From Myxococcota bacterium (GTDB lineage: Bacteria > Myxococcota > B64-G9), in NCBI GenBank assembly GCA_022710975.1, contig JAKLGA010000004.1:365084-429083 (forward strand): a DNA stretch of 64,000 nt, in the 5' to 3' direction. The position numbers were made by a program, and so were the translations under genes. The notes under the pieces are model-generated. The model had not been told where the DNA came from. It saw only the letters and a program-made list of their open reading frames with translations, and searched no databases. Of this stretch, positions 33,657-42,195 are shown piece after piece. The stretch's first letter is position 1; every line of letters begins with the position of its first letter.

Positions 33657-34946
33657 ATGAACCGGCGGGAGATCCTGATCGGGACGGTCCTGGCAGCCTG
33701 GCTGCTGGGCGCACCCGCCTGGAAGGCGCACGGGCAGGAAGAGAAATGCGCGGGCCCGGACGGAAGAGTGGATGGCGGTCAGCCAGACGCGGGCGAGACC
33801 GGCGCGCGCGAATTCTACGGCATCGGCACTGGAAGCGGCATCGACACCGGAAGCATCGACATGCCGCCGTGGCGCTGTTCTCTGTCCGGCAGGGTGGTTG
33901 TGGCGGGCAAGCCGCGTTCCGGCATCCGGGTTGTGGCTGCGAGCAGCAGTTCTCTCGGCCGCATGAAGACGACGGTGACCAGACCCGGGGGCTGGTATCT
34001 CCTTGAAGGGTTGGATTGCGGCCCGCACACCGTGTCCGCCACCTCGCCACGGTTGTTCGGCAGTGGTGTTGTATTCGCTTGCATGTGCCAAGGTGACAAT
34101 CACATCGCCAATTTCGACCTGGCCCCGGCCGAGGTGCGGGTGACGGGTCGGGTGTACGGGCCGACCGGGCGACCGGTCGAGGGCGCGATGGTGCGGGTCG
34201 AGCGCCCTGTCAGACCGCCGAGTGAGGCCGTGCAGTCGCTCGTGCCGACGAATCACAGCGGGCGCTTCGAGCTCTGGCTACCGCGCGGAGCATCCGGGTT
34301 CATCGTCAGCGCCGAGGCACCTGGCCACTGCAGTCAGGTCAAGCAAGTACTGCCGGCTCGGGCACCGATCGAGCTGTCTCTTCGCCTGCTGCGCCACTCC
34401 CAGGAAGTTGGCCTCGTGTCGGCAGGCATCATGAGCCTCAAGAGCCGGCCTCAGGTGTTCGTCGAGCTGATCAACTCCGATGGGACGGTCGAGCGGAGCG
34501 TGGTCGAGGTGCTCATCCGTCCCTTCAAGTTTGCCTTCGAGTCCGGCTCCAGACCCGGACGGGTCGGGGCCTGGCACAAGGAGAGGGGCTGGGCCCTTGC
34601 GGAGTTGGCAGCACAGAAGGAACCCGCGGAGAAGCAGCGGCCCTTCATTCCTCTCAAGCTCAAGCCCGGACGCACGATCACGGGCACCATCAAGCTCCAG
34701 GACGGCACGCCCGTAGCCCAGGGCAGGGTGGCCTTCGAGTGCAGGCCCACGCCGCTGTGGGACGTGGTAGTCGCCGACGAGCAGGGCGCATTCAACATCC
34801 CCAACCTGCCGCCTGACGACGAGGTCCACCTGGTCGCCTGGGACGACGACCGGCCATGGAAGAAGCGCGTGGTCAAGCTCAATGCCGGCCAGACCCAGGC
34901 CGAGGTGATCCTGGTCCCTTCCACCTCCGGGCCGAGGTTCCCGTGA
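33657..34946 (+). CDS. Secreted protein with three carboxypeptidase-regulatory-like domains
   Basis: A 429-residue exported protein. The ATG at 33657 follows GGAGGAGAGTCC and gives a signal peptide ending around KAHG. After an acidic, Gly-rich segment come three beta-sandwich modules of the carboxypeptidase-regulatory-like type: SGRVVVAGKPRSGIRVV (about residue 80), VTGRVYGPTGRPVEGAMVRV (about 160) and ITGTIKLQDGTPVAQGRVAF (about 340). Codon usage is less GC-extreme than in the flanking core genes, which suggests more recent acquisition. Such proteins often act in surface binding or as scaffold modules; no enzyme domain is visible. Confidence 0.72.
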   Translation: MNRREILIGTVLAAWLLGAPAWKAHGQEEKCAGPDGRVDGGQPDAGETGAREFYGIGTGSGIDTGSIDMPPWRCSLSGRVVVAGKPRSGIRVVAASSSSLGRMKTTVTRPGGWYLLEGLDCGPHTVSATSPRLFGSGVVFACMCQGDNHIANFDLAPAEVRVTGRVYGPTGRPVEGAMVRVERPVRPPSEAVQSLVPTNHSGRFELWLPRGASGFIVSAEAPGHCSQVKQVLPARAPIELSLRLLRHSQEVGLVSAGIMSLKSRPQVFVELINSDGTVERSVVEVLIRPFKFAFESGSRPGRVGAWHKERGWALAELAAQKEPAEKQRPFIPLKLKPGRTITGTIKLQDGTPVAQGRVAFECRPTPLWDVVVADEQGAFNIPNLPPDDEVHLVAWDDDRPWKKRVVKLNAGQTQAEVILVPSTSGPRFP

Positions 34947-35061
34947 CCGTGTCGCATGGCCGCCATCCCGCGGCAACCAGCCGCGAGCGTGCTGCCCGCT
35001 GACGCTCAAGCTCGAGGCGGCGGGCGCAGGCCCCAGGGCTGCAGGGCAGGGGATTCGGCGC

Positions 35062-36387
35062 TCAGCGCGATTTCGCGGGCAGGGCGGGCTTGCGGGGCCT
35101 GGGCGGGTGATCCTTCTGCACCTTGATGGCGCAGAACTCGCCGCACATGGAGCAGGTGTTCTCGTCGTGGGTCGGCGGCGCCTCGGCCCGCACCCGCCGG
35201 GCGAGCGCCGGGTCCACGGCCGCCCGGTACATGCCGTCCCAGTCGAGCTCCCGGCGCGCCTGGCTCATCTGCCGCTCGCGCTCGCGGGCGTCCGCCCGGC
35301 CGCGGGCCAGCTCGCCAGCCTGGGCGGCGATCAGCGAGGCCACCACCCCCGCGTGCACGTCGCGCTCGTCCGGCAGCCGGAGGTGCTCGGCCGGGGTGAC
35401 GTAGCACAGGAAGTCCGCGCCGGCCCAGGCGGCCATGGCGCCGCCGATGGCCCCGGTGATGTGGTCGTAGCCCGGGGCGCAGTCGGTCACCAGGGGTCCC
35501 AGCACGTAGAAGGGCGCCCCGTGGCACAGGCGCTTCTCCAGCAGCACGTTGGCCTGGATCTGATCGAGCGGCACGTGGCCCGGGCCCTCGATCATCACCT
35601 GCACCCCGCGCTCCAGGGCGCGCTGCTGCAGCTCGCCCAGCAGGATGAGCTCGTGCAGCTGGGCCCGGTCGGTGGCGTCCAGGGTGGCCCCGGGGCGGAA
35701 CCCGTCCCCGAGCGACAGGGTCGCGTCGTATCGCGCGGAGAGCTCCAGCAGCCGATCGAAGGCGGTGTACAACGGGTTGTCGCGCTCGTTGTGGCGCATC
35801 CAGGCCAGCGTCAGCGCCCCGCCGCGCGACACCACGTCCATGAGCCGGCCCTCGGTCTGCATGCGCTCGGCGGTCTCGAGCGTCACCCCGCAGTGGACGG
35901 TCAGGAAGTCCACGCCGGACTCCAGGTGGGCCTCGATCACCCCGAACAGCTCGTCCTCGGTGAGCTCGCAGAAGGAGGCCGCGCGCGCCAGCGCCCGGGC
36001 GGCGGCCTCGTACATGGGCACCGTGCCCATGGGCAGCGGCGCGGCCCGCATGATCTCCCTGCGGATGGCGGGCAGGTCGCCGCCGGTCGACAGGTCCATG
36101 ATGGCGTGGGCCCCGGCGGCCGCGGCCGCGCGGGCCTTGCCGAGCTCGCCCGCGACGTCCAGCCGGTCGCGGGAGGTGCCCACGTTGGCGTTGACCTTGA
36201 CCCGCAGGCCCCGGCCGATGCCGAGCGGCGCGAGGTCGGCGCGCAGGCGGTTGCGGGTGATGACCGCCTCGCCGCGCGCCAGGCGCTGGGCCAGCTCCTC
36301 GGCCGGCACGCCCTCGGCCCGGGCCACCTGGCGCACCTCGTCCGTCACCACGCCGGCGCGGGCCTGCTGGATTCGGGTCTGGGTCAT
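35062..36387 (-). CDS. thiC: Phosphomethylpyrimidine synthase
   Basis: ThiC converts aminoimidazole ribotide to HMP-P using S-adenosylmethionine and an iron-sulfur cluster. The ATG at 36387 follows AGGAGGT. Conserved blocks are present: VKVNANVGTSRDR, AHAIMDLSTGGDLPAIRR, DFLTVHCGVT, RGGALTLAWMRHN, EGPGHVPLDQIQANV and TDCAPGYDHITGAIGGAMAAWAGADFLCYVTPAEHL. The cluster-binding cysteines are in CSMCGEFC near the C-terminus; the spacing C-x2-C-x3-C is one residue shorter than the textbook form, and the protein (441 residues) belongs to the shorter ThiC type. No TPP riboswitch was found upstream. Confidence 0.96.
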   Translation of the reverse strand: MTQTRIQQARAGVVTDEVRQVARAEGVPAEELAQRLARGEAVITRNRLRADLAPLGIGRGLRVKVNANVGTSRDRLDVAGELGKARAAAAAGAHAIMDLSTGGDLPAIRREIMRAAPLPMGTVPMYEAAARALARAASFCELTEDELFGVIEAHLESGVDFLTVHCGVTLETAERMQTEGRLMDVVSRGGALTLAWMRHNERDNPLYTAFDRLLELSARYDATLSLGDGFRPGATLDATDRAQLHELILLGELQQRALERGVQVMIEGPGHVPLDQIQANVLLEKRLCHGAPFYVLGPLVTDCAPGYDHITGAIGGAMAAWAGADFLCYVTPAEHLRLPDERDVHAGVVASLIAAQAGELARGRADARERERQMSQARRELDWDGMYRAAVDPALARRVRAEAPPTHDENTCSMCGEFCAIKVQKDHPPRPRKPALPAKSR

Positions 36388-36431
36388 GACGCTCGCGGAC
36401 CTCCTGGCGAGGTCCTCCTCGCCCGGTCCCC

Positions 36432-36461
36432 GGACTACCCCGCGCGGGGTCGCCCTGTCAA
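36432..36461 (-). promoter_or_regulatory. Candidate thiC promoter
   Basis: On the minus strand a perfect TTGACA (36461-36456) and TAGTCC (36437-36432) with an 18-base spacer that contains the palindrome ACCCCGCGCGGGGT. The leader would be about 38 bases, too short for a riboswitch. Confidence 0.4.
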
Positions 36462-36484
36462 TCACCCGCTGCGGCGCGGGCCGC

Positions 36485-36513
36485 TTGTGCTCCCGCGGCC
36501 CGCCTGGTACAGT
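36485..36513 (+). promoter_or_regulatory. Candidate promoter of the Crp-like gene
   Basis: TTGTGC (36485-36490) and TACAGT (36508-36513) with a 17-base spacer. The start would be near 36520 and the leader holds GAGGAGGAG before the ATG at 36557. Confidence 0.45.
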
Positions 36514-36556
36514 GCCCCCGTCTGAGGTATGGAACCGGGTCGAGGAGGAGGCCGCC

Positions 36557-37240
36557 ATGGTCGGGCAGGACACGGTCGCGCTGCTCAAGCGGGTGACCAT
36601 CTTCGCCAACGTGGAGGAGCAGGCCCTGCGCGAGCTGGCCGCGCTGGTGATCACCAAGGACTACCCCAAGGAGACCCTGGTGTTCGGCCAGGACGACCCG
36701 GGCGACTCCATGTTCGTGATCGCCAGCGGCCAGGTGAAGGTGGTGCTGTACGGCGAGAACGGCAAGGAGATCACCCTGACCTTCTTCCGCGCCGGGGACA
36801 TCTTCGGGGAGATGGCGCTGCTCGACGACAAGCCACGCTCCGCCAACGTGCTGACCACCGAGCCCTCGCAGCTGCTGATCCTGAAGCGCGAGGCCTTCAT
36901 CGAACACCTCAAGCGCTGTCCGGCCACGGCCATCGAGGTGCTCGCCGTGCTGTGCCAGCGCCTGCGCAAGGCGGACGAGGTCATCGGCAACCTGGCGCTC
37001 CTGGACGTCTTCGGCCGGGTGGCGCGGGTGCTGATGGATCTGGCCAAGTCCGACGGCGAGACCATCGACGAGGGGGTGCTGATCCGCAAGCGCCCCACCC
37101 AGCAGGACATCGCCTCGATGGTCAACAGCTCCCGCGAGACGGTCTCGCGGGTGCTGAGCGAATTCCAGAGGCGCGGCCTGCTGCTGATGGATGGCAAGAA
37201 GGTGGTGCTCCGGCCCCAGTTCTACGACCAGCTCGGCTGA
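36557..37240 (+). CDS. Crp/Fnr-family transcription regulator
   Basis: A 227-residue regulator. Residues about 15-130 are a cyclic-nucleotide-binding-type beta barrel (FGQDDPGDSMFVIASGQVKVVL, then FRAGDIFGEMALLDDKPRSANV, where the FGEMALLD-x-x-R-S phosphate-binding cassette is well kept, so cAMP or a similar ligand is plausible). A long dimer helix precedes a winged helix-turn-helix (PTQQDIASMVNSSRETVSRVLSEFQRRGLL). No Fnr cysteines are present. The start follows GAGGAGGAG. It precedes the MlaF/MlaD genes by 33 bases and may control them, but no operator was identified. Confidence 0.92.
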   Translation: MVGQDTVALLKRVTIFANVEEQALRELAALVITKDYPKETLVFGQDDPGDSMFVIASGQVKVVLYGENGKEITLTFFRAGDIFGEMALLDDKPRSANVLTTEPSQLLILKREAFIEHLKRCPATAIEVLAVLCQRLRKADEVIGNLALLDVFGRVARVLMDLAKSDGETIDEGVLIRKRPTQQDIASMVNSSRETVSRVLSEFQRRGLLLMDGKKVVLRPQFYDQLG

Positions 37241-37273
37241 GCGCCGGCCGGTCTGTCCTTCGCCGCACGACGC

Positions 37274-38020
37274 ATGACCGCCATGATCGACATCCAGGGC
37301 CTGCACAAGAGCTTCGGCGACCACCATGTCCTGCGGGGCGTCGATCTGCAGGTGGCCGAGGGCGAGACCACGGTCATCATCGGCGGCTCGGGCTCGGGCA
37401 AGAGCGTGCTGATGAAGCACATGCTGGGCTTGCTCCGGCCGGATCGCGGCCAGGTGCTGGTGGAGGGCGAGGAGATCGGCCGCCTGCCGGAGCGGGAGCT
37501 GACCCGGGTGCGGGCCAAGTTCGGCATGGTCTTCCAGCAGGCGGCCCTGTTCGACTCCATGACGGTCGGCGAGAACGTCGCCTTCCCGCTGCGCGAGCAC
37601 CGCCACATGCCCGAGCCGGAGCTGCGCAAGCTGGTCCAGGAGAAGCTCGAGCTGGTGGACCTGCACGACGTCGCGCACCTCTACCCGGCCGAGCTGTCGG
37701 GCGGCATGCGCAAGCGGGTGGGCCTGGCGCGCGCCATCGTGCTGGAGCCCAAGATCATCCTGTACGACGAGCCCACCACGGGGCTGGACCCGATCACCTC
37801 GAACAACGTGGACGAGATGATCATGAACGCCCAGCGCCGGCTGGCGGTCACCCAGGTGGTGATCAGCCACGACATCGCCTCCACCTTCCGGGTCGGGCAC
37901 CACGTGGCCATGATCTTCGAAGGGGCGATCGTCGAGCAGGGACCGCCCGCGACGCTGCGCGCGAGCCAGCACCCGCACGTGCGGGAGTTCCTGTCCACCT
38001 GGTTCGCCAAGGGAGACTGA
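37274..38020 (+). CDS. mlaF: ABC transporter ATPase of the Mla/MCE phospholipid system
   Basis: A 248-residue ATPase that powers lipid transport between inner and outer membranes. The Walker A motif GGSGSGKS is near residue 38, followed by the Q-loop VFQQAALFDSMTVGENVAFPL, the signature LSGGMRKRVGLARA, Walker B IILYDEPTTGLDP and the H-loop VISHD. The VAFPLREH and RKRVGLARAI segments are characteristic of MlaF. The next gene encodes the MCE substrate-binding protein; the permease MlaE is not adjacent. Two ATGs (37274, 37283) are possible starts. Confidence 0.93.
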   Translation: MTAMIDIQGLHKSFGDHHVLRGVDLQVAEGETTVIIGGSGSGKSVLMKHMLGLLRPDRGQVLVEGEEIGRLPERELTRVRAKFGMVFQQAALFDSMTVGENVAFPLREHRHMPEPELRKLVQEKLELVDLHDVAHLYPAELSGGMRKRVGLARAIVLEPKIILYDEPTTGLDPITSNNVDEMIMNAQRRLAVTQVVISHDIASTFRVGHHVAMIFEGAIVEQGPPATLRASQHPHVREFLSTWFAKGD

Positions 38021-38068
38021 GGCCGGGGTCTGTACACGGCCCGTGCGGCGTAGTAGTGTCGGCCCGGG

Positions 38069-39568
38069 ATGAAGAGCCTGCTCACCCCGCTCAAGGTCGG
38101 ACTGGTCACGCTGGTGGCGGTGGGCGGACTGTTCTACGCCATGCACAAGCTGCAGAGCGGCGCGCTGGGGAGCGGCGACACCTACCGGGTGTACGCCATG
38201 CTCGAGGACGTGCTCGGGCTGGCCCAGCGCTCGCGCGTGTTGATGGCCGGCATCGAGGTCGGTTTCATCGACAGCATCGAGCTGGTGGGCAACCGCGCCC
38301 AGCTGAACCTGCGCATCACCAACGACGTGCCGCTGTACAAGGACGCCTCGCTTTCCAAGGTGTCCGAGTCCCTGCTGGGCGACAAGCTGATCACCCTGAG
38401 CCCCGGCAGCAAGGCGGCCGGCCGCCTGCCCGACGGCGGCGAGATCGTGAACGTGTTCGAGGAAGCGGACATGAACACGGTCTTCCGCAAGCTGGACGAC
38501 ATCACCGGGGACATCCGCGGGGTGACCCAGTCGCTCGGCCGCGTGCTCGCGGACATGGAGCGCGACGACTCGCTGGGCGGCACCATGCGGAACATGAGCA
38601 AGATCGCCGAGAACGTGGCCAGGCTGAGCGAGCAGGTGCAGGGCACGCTCGATCGCAGCAGCCAGCAGATCGAGCGCATCCTGGGCGACGTGGCCGGCGT
38701 GACCGAGGGCACCCGGGCGCGCTACGGGGAGATCCTGGACAACATCCAGGCCGTGACCAAGGACGTGCGCAGCCTGGTGCAGAACGTCAACGACATCGTC
38801 GGCCGGGGCGAGGAGGACATCAAGGAGAGCGTGGGGAACCTGAGGGGCACCCTGGAGAAGGCCAACCGCTCGCTGGAGAGCCTGGAGAACATCTCCCGCA
38901 AGGTGGACGAGGGCCAGGGCACGCTCGGGCGGCTGGTCAACGACGACCGCGTGCTGGACAAGGTCGAGAACCTGGTCGACGACGCCACCTCGTTCACCTC
39001 GCGCCTGACGCGGCTGCAGACCATCGTGGACGTGCGCGCCGAGTACCAGGTGCTGCAGAACACGGCCAAGTACTACATGGGCCTGAAGCTGGTGCCCAAG
39101 TCCGACAAGTTCTACCTGATCGAGCTGATCGACGATCCGCGCGGCGCGGTCGACGTGACCAAGACCTGCACCGCGCCCGACGTGTGCGACAAGGTCATCA
39201 CCGTGCGGGACGACTTCAAGTTCTCGCTCCAGCTCGGCAAGCGCTACAACTGGTTCGGCTTCCGCCTGGGGCTGATCGAGGACACGGGCGGGATGGGCGC
39301 CGACCTGTACTTCTTCGAGGACGACCTCCAGTTCCGGGTGGACATGTTCGGTTTCGGCTTCGACGAGTACGGCAACCCGGCCAACCCCCGGCTGAAGGCC
39401 ATGGTGGTCTACCGGCCGACCTGGCTGATGAACCACTTCTACATCGCCGCCGGGGCGGACGACTTCTTCAATCAGGAGACCTTCGACTTCTTCTTCGGCG
39501 CCGGAATCTCCTTCGACGACGAGGACCTCAAGACCCTGTTCACCACGGTCGGCATGCCGGCGCTGTAG
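38069..39568 (+). CDS. mlaD: MCE-domain (MlaD-like) lipid-transport protein
   Basis: A 499-residue inner-membrane-anchored periplasmic protein. A single N-terminal helix (KVGLVTLVAVGGLFYAM) is followed by one MCE domain (about residues 38-120: RVYAMLEDVLGLAQRSRVLMAGIEVGFIDS), then a long helical region (about 140-330) with heptad-like LRGTLEKANRSLESLENISRKV, probably a coiled coil spanning the periplasm. The C-terminal 170 residues are beta-rich with many aromatic residues (FKFSLQLGKRYNWFGFRLGLIEDTGG), which could dock at the outer membrane. This is much longer than E. coli MlaD (about 183 residues) and closer to the multi-domain MCE type of deltaproteobacteria. Confidence 0.88.
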   Translation: MKSLLTPLKVGLVTLVAVGGLFYAMHKLQSGALGSGDTYRVYAMLEDVLGLAQRSRVLMAGIEVGFIDSIELVGNRAQLNLRITNDVPLYKDASLSKVSESLLGDKLITLSPGSKAAGRLPDGGEIVNVFEEADMNTVFRKLDDITGDIRGVTQSLGRVLADMERDDSLGGTMRNMSKIAENVARLSEQVQGTLDRSSQQIERILGDVAGVTEGTRARYGEILDNIQAVTKDVRSLVQNVNDIVGRGEEDIKESVGNLRGTLEKANRSLESLENISRKVDEGQGTLGRLVNDDRVLDKVENLVDDATSFTSRLTRLQTIVDVRAEYQVLQNTAKYYMGLKLVPKSDKFYLIELIDDPRGAVDVTKTCTAPDVCDKVITVRDDFKFSLQLGKRYNWFGFRLGLIEDTGGMGADLYFFEDDLQFRVDMFGFGFDEYGNPANPRLKAMVVYRPTWLMNHFYIAAGADDFFNQETFDFFFGAGISFDDEDLKTLFTTVGMPAL

Positions 39569-39626
39569 CGCCTGAGCGCCGCGGTCCGCGGCCCCCTGGC
39601 GACCGGGACTAACCCCGGGAATCATC

Positions 39627-39655
39627 TTGACATCAGGTGGGGGTGGCGCTATGTT
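39627..39655 (+). promoter_or_regulatory. Candidate promoter of the ffh-rpsP operon
   Basis: TTGACA (39627-39632) and TATGTT (39650-39655) with a 17-base spacer, about 50 bases before the ffh ATG. Confidence 0.55.
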
Positions 39656-39703
39656 GGCGCGCTCCGGAGGTCTCTTTTTCGAGGCCCCCGCGTGCGAGGA
39701 GCC

Positions 39704-41044
39704 ATGTTCGAAGGGCTGTCAGACAAGCTCGGACAGACGTTCAAGCGCCTGAAAGGCCACGGGAAACTCTCCGAGGCCAACATCAAGGACGCGTTGCGCG
39801 AGGTCCGCCTGAGCCTGCTGGAAGCCGACGTCAACTTCCAGGTGGTGAAGGACTTTGTCACCGTGGTCAAGGACCGGGCCATGGGACAGGAGGTCCTCGC
39901 CTCGCTCACCCCGGGCCAGCAGTTCATCAAGGTGGTCTACGAGGAGCTGGTCAAGACCATGGGCGGCCAGGCCGCCCAGCTCGACCTCAAGGGCCGGCCT
40001 CCGGTGGCGATCATGCTGTGCGGCCTGCAGGGCTCCGGCAAGACCACCTCGGTGGCGAAGCTCTCGCTGCACCTGAAGAAGCTCGGCCGGCGTCCGTACC
40101 TCGTGCCGGCCGACGTGTACCGGCCCGCGGCCATCGATCAGCTCACCAAGCTGGGCGCCGACCTGGGCCTGCCCGTGCACCCCTCGACCACCAAGCAGGA
40201 TCCGGTGGCCATCTGCCGCGAGGCCATGGAGGCCGCCGAGCGCGCCGGCCACGACGTGGTGCTGCTCGACACCGCCGGGCGGCTGCACGTGGACCAGGAG
40301 CTGATGAACGAGCTGCTGCAGATCAAGCGCGAGGTGCAGCCGCGCCAGATCCTGCTGGTGGCCGACGCCATGACCGGCCAGGATGCCGTGCAGGTGGCCG
40401 AGAAGTTCAACAGCGACCTCGGCATCGACGGCCTGGTGCTGACCAAGCTGGACGGCGATGCCCGCGGCGGCGCGGCCCTCTCGATCAAGGCCGTCACCGG
40501 CAAGCCGCTCATGTTCGTCGGCACCGGCGAGAAGATGGACGCGCTGGACATCTTCTACCCGGACCGCATGGCCAGCCGCATCCTGGGCATGGGCGACATG
40601 CTGGGGCTGATCGAGAAGGCCCAGGAGAGCTACGACAAGGAGAAGGCCGAGGAGCTGCAGCGCAAGTTCAAGAAGAACGAGTTCACCATCGAGGACTTCC
40701 GGGAGCACCTGAAGCAGCTGCGCAAGATGGGCTCGATCTCCGACCTGATGGAGAAGATCCCGGGCATGGGCAACATGATGAAGAAGATGCCCGGCGCGGC
40801 CCCTCCGGAGGACGAGCTGAAGCGCATCGAGGCGATCATCAACTCGATGACCAAGCTCGAGCGGGTGAACCACGCCATCCTGAACGCCAGCCGCCGCCGG
40901 CGCATCGCCAAGGGCAGCGGCACCACCGTCCAGGACGTGAACCAGTTCGTGAAGCAGTACCTGGAAATGAAGAAGATGATGAAGAAGATCAACAAGTTCG
41001 GAATGAAGACGCTGTTGCGGAGCCTGATGGGCGGCAAGATGTGA
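39704..41044 (+). CDS. ffh: Signal recognition particle protein Ffh
   Basis: The SRP54 GTPase that targets membrane proteins co-translationally with the 4.5S RNA and FtsY. The ATG at 39704 follows GAGGAGCC. The N-domain begins MFEGLSDKLGQTFKRL; the G-domain has GLQGSGKTTS near residue 107, DVYRPAAIDQL, DTAGRLHVD and TKLDGDARGG; the C-terminal M-domain is methionine-rich (KIPGMGNMMKKMPG) with the SRRRRIAKGSG RNA-binding loop. Length (446 residues) is normal. It heads the conserved ffh-rpsP-khpA-rimM-trmD-rplS cluster. Confidence 0.98.
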   Translation: MFEGLSDKLGQTFKRLKGHGKLSEANIKDALREVRLSLLEADVNFQVVKDFVTVVKDRAMGQEVLASLTPGQQFIKVVYEELVKTMGGQAAQLDLKGRPPVAIMLCGLQGSGKTTSVAKLSLHLKKLGRRPYLVPADVYRPAAIDQLTKLGADLGLPVHPSTTKQDPVAICREAMEAAERAGHDVVLLDTAGRLHVDQELMNELLQIKREVQPRQILLVADAMTGQDAVQVAEKFNSDLGIDGLVLTKLDGDARGGAALSIKAVTGKPLMFVGTGEKMDALDIFYPDRMASRILGMGDMLGLIEKAQESYDKEKAEELQRKFKKNEFTIEDFREHLKQLRKMGSISDLMEKIPGMGNMMKKMPGAAPPEDELKRIEAIINSMTKLERVNHAILNASRRRRIAKGSGTTVQDVNQFVKQYLEMKKMMKKINKFGMKTLLRSLMGGKM

Positions 41045-41075
41045 GCGCCGTCCGGAGAAAGGATGTGTGTGTGCC

Positions 41076-41360
41076 ATGGTGACGATTCGTTTGCGTCGGG
41101 CCGGGACGACCAAGAAGGCGTTCTTCCACATCGTGGCGACCGACTCCCGCTACGCCCGGGACGGCCGCTTCCTGGAGAAGATCGGGCACTACGATCCGCG
41201 CAAGAAGCCGGCCGTGGTGGTGATCGACCAGGCGCGCCTGGAGCACTGGCGCAAGGCTGGCGCCCTCACCAGCGAGACGGTGGCCCAGCTGCTCAAGCGC
41301 AACCCGCCCCAGGCGGCCAAGGCCGCCGAGGAGCCCAAAGCCAAGGCCAAGAAGGCCTGA
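41076..41360 (+). CDS. rpsP: 30S ribosomal protein bS16
   Basis: A 94-residue 16S-rRNA-binding protein. The ATG at 41076 begins MVTIRLRRAGTTKKAFFHIV, the typical bS16 N-terminus, and DSRYARDGRFLEKIGHYDP follows. The tail is Ala/Lys-rich and slightly longer than usual. GGAGAAAGGA lies about a dozen bases upstream across a GT-repeat, a longer spacing than normal, which may lower translation. Confidence 0.97.
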   Translation: MVTIRLRRAGTTKKAFFHIVATDSRYARDGRFLEKIGHYDPRKKPAVVVIDQARLEHWRKAGALTSETVAQLLKRNPPQAAKAAEEPKAKAKKA

Positions 41361-41379
41361 GCGGGCGGGGAGCCTGATC

Positions 41380-41616
41380 GTGGCGGTCCCTGAGCTGGTG
41401 GGCCTGATGGCCCGGTTGCTGGTGCGCGAGCCGCAGGCCGTCGAGGTGGATGACGCCGACGACGGTCGGGATCGCGTGATCACCCTGCGGGTCGGCGCCG
41501 CGGATCGCGGCCGGGTGATCGGCAAGGAGGGGCGCACGGCCAAGGCCCTGCGCTCCATCCTGGCGATCGCCTCGGCCCGCGAGGGCCGCAAGGCGAAGCT
41601 GGACATCGTGGACTGA
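41380..41616 (+). CDS. khpA: KH-domain RNA-binding protein KhpA
   Basis: A 78-residue single KH-domain protein of the KhpA/YlqC family, which binds RNA, often with KhpB, and is usually encoded between rpsP and rimM. The GTG at 41380 follows GGGGAG. The RNA-binding GxxG loop is VIGKEGRTAKALRSIL, and ITLRVGAADRGR forms the preceding strand. Confidence 0.93.
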   Translation: MAVPELVGLMARLLVREPQAVEVDDADDGRDRVITLRVGAADRGRVIGKEGRTAKALRSILAIASAREGRKAKLDIVD

Positions 41617-41647
41617 CCGGCCCGCGGCGGCATCTGCGGAGCGAGTC

Positions 41648-42178
41648 GTGGCCACGGACGCCGAGCGAAGGCTGGTCTTGATTGGCAGGCTGACCCGCCC
41701 CCACGGGGTGCGGGGTGAGATGAAGTTGCTCCCGGGCGAAGGCTGCTCGGGCGCCTGGTGCCGGGTGCGCGAGGTGTGGCTGGGCAAGAGCGCGGGCACG
41801 GCCCGCGCCGTGGCGCTGCGCAGGGCCAGGCCAGGCGGACGCGGTTTCATCCTCTCGCTGGAGGGGGTGGACAGCGTCGAGGCGGCGGAGGCGCTGCGCG
41901 ATGAGTCGCTGTTCGTGGAGCGCTCGCAGCTGCCGCCGCCGGAGAAGGGCGAGTGGTACCTCGAGGATCTGATCGGGTTGCGGGTCGAGGACCCGCGCGG
42001 CCGGGTGCTCGGGGAGCTGCGGTCGATCTTTGACAATGGTGCGCACGAGGTATACGTGGTGACCCGCGACGGTCGGGAGATCCTCATCCCGGGCGTCGAC
42101 GGCGTGGTGCTGGCCTTCGAGCCAGAGGCCGGCCGCGTGGTGCTCGATCCGCCTCCGGGCTTGCCCGGGCTGGAGTGA
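41648..42178 (+). CDS. rimM: 16S rRNA processing protein RimM
   Basis: A 176-residue 30S maturation factor that binds uS19. It starts at GTG 41648 behind CGGAG. The N-terminal domain begins LIGRLTRPHGVRGEMKL, the family signature, and the C-terminal PRC-barrel holds GEWYLEDLIGLRVEDPRGRVLGEL and ILIPGVDGVVLAFE. Its last bases overlap a possible GTG start of trmD. Confidence 0.95.
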   Translation: MATDAERRLVLIGRLTRPHGVRGEMKLLPGEGCSGAWCRVREVWLGKSAGTARAVALRRARPGGRGFILSLEGVDSVEAAEALRDESLFVERSQLPPPEKGEWYLEDLIGLRVEDPRGRVLGELRSIFDNGAHEVYVVTRDGREILIPGVDGVVLAFEPEAGRVVLDPPPGLPGLE

Positions 42179-42195
42179 GGCCGAGGGAGTCTGCG

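Noticed and set aside
36388..36556. TPP riboswitch upstream of thiC
   Set aside because: Neither strand shows the conserved CTGAGA and ACCTGATCTGG-type elements, and the predicted leader is only about 38 bases.
36458..39625. Minus-strand open frame of 1055 codons
   Set aside because: Antisense to crp, mlaF and mlaD. Its His/Leu/Val-rich sequence is a shadow of those genes.
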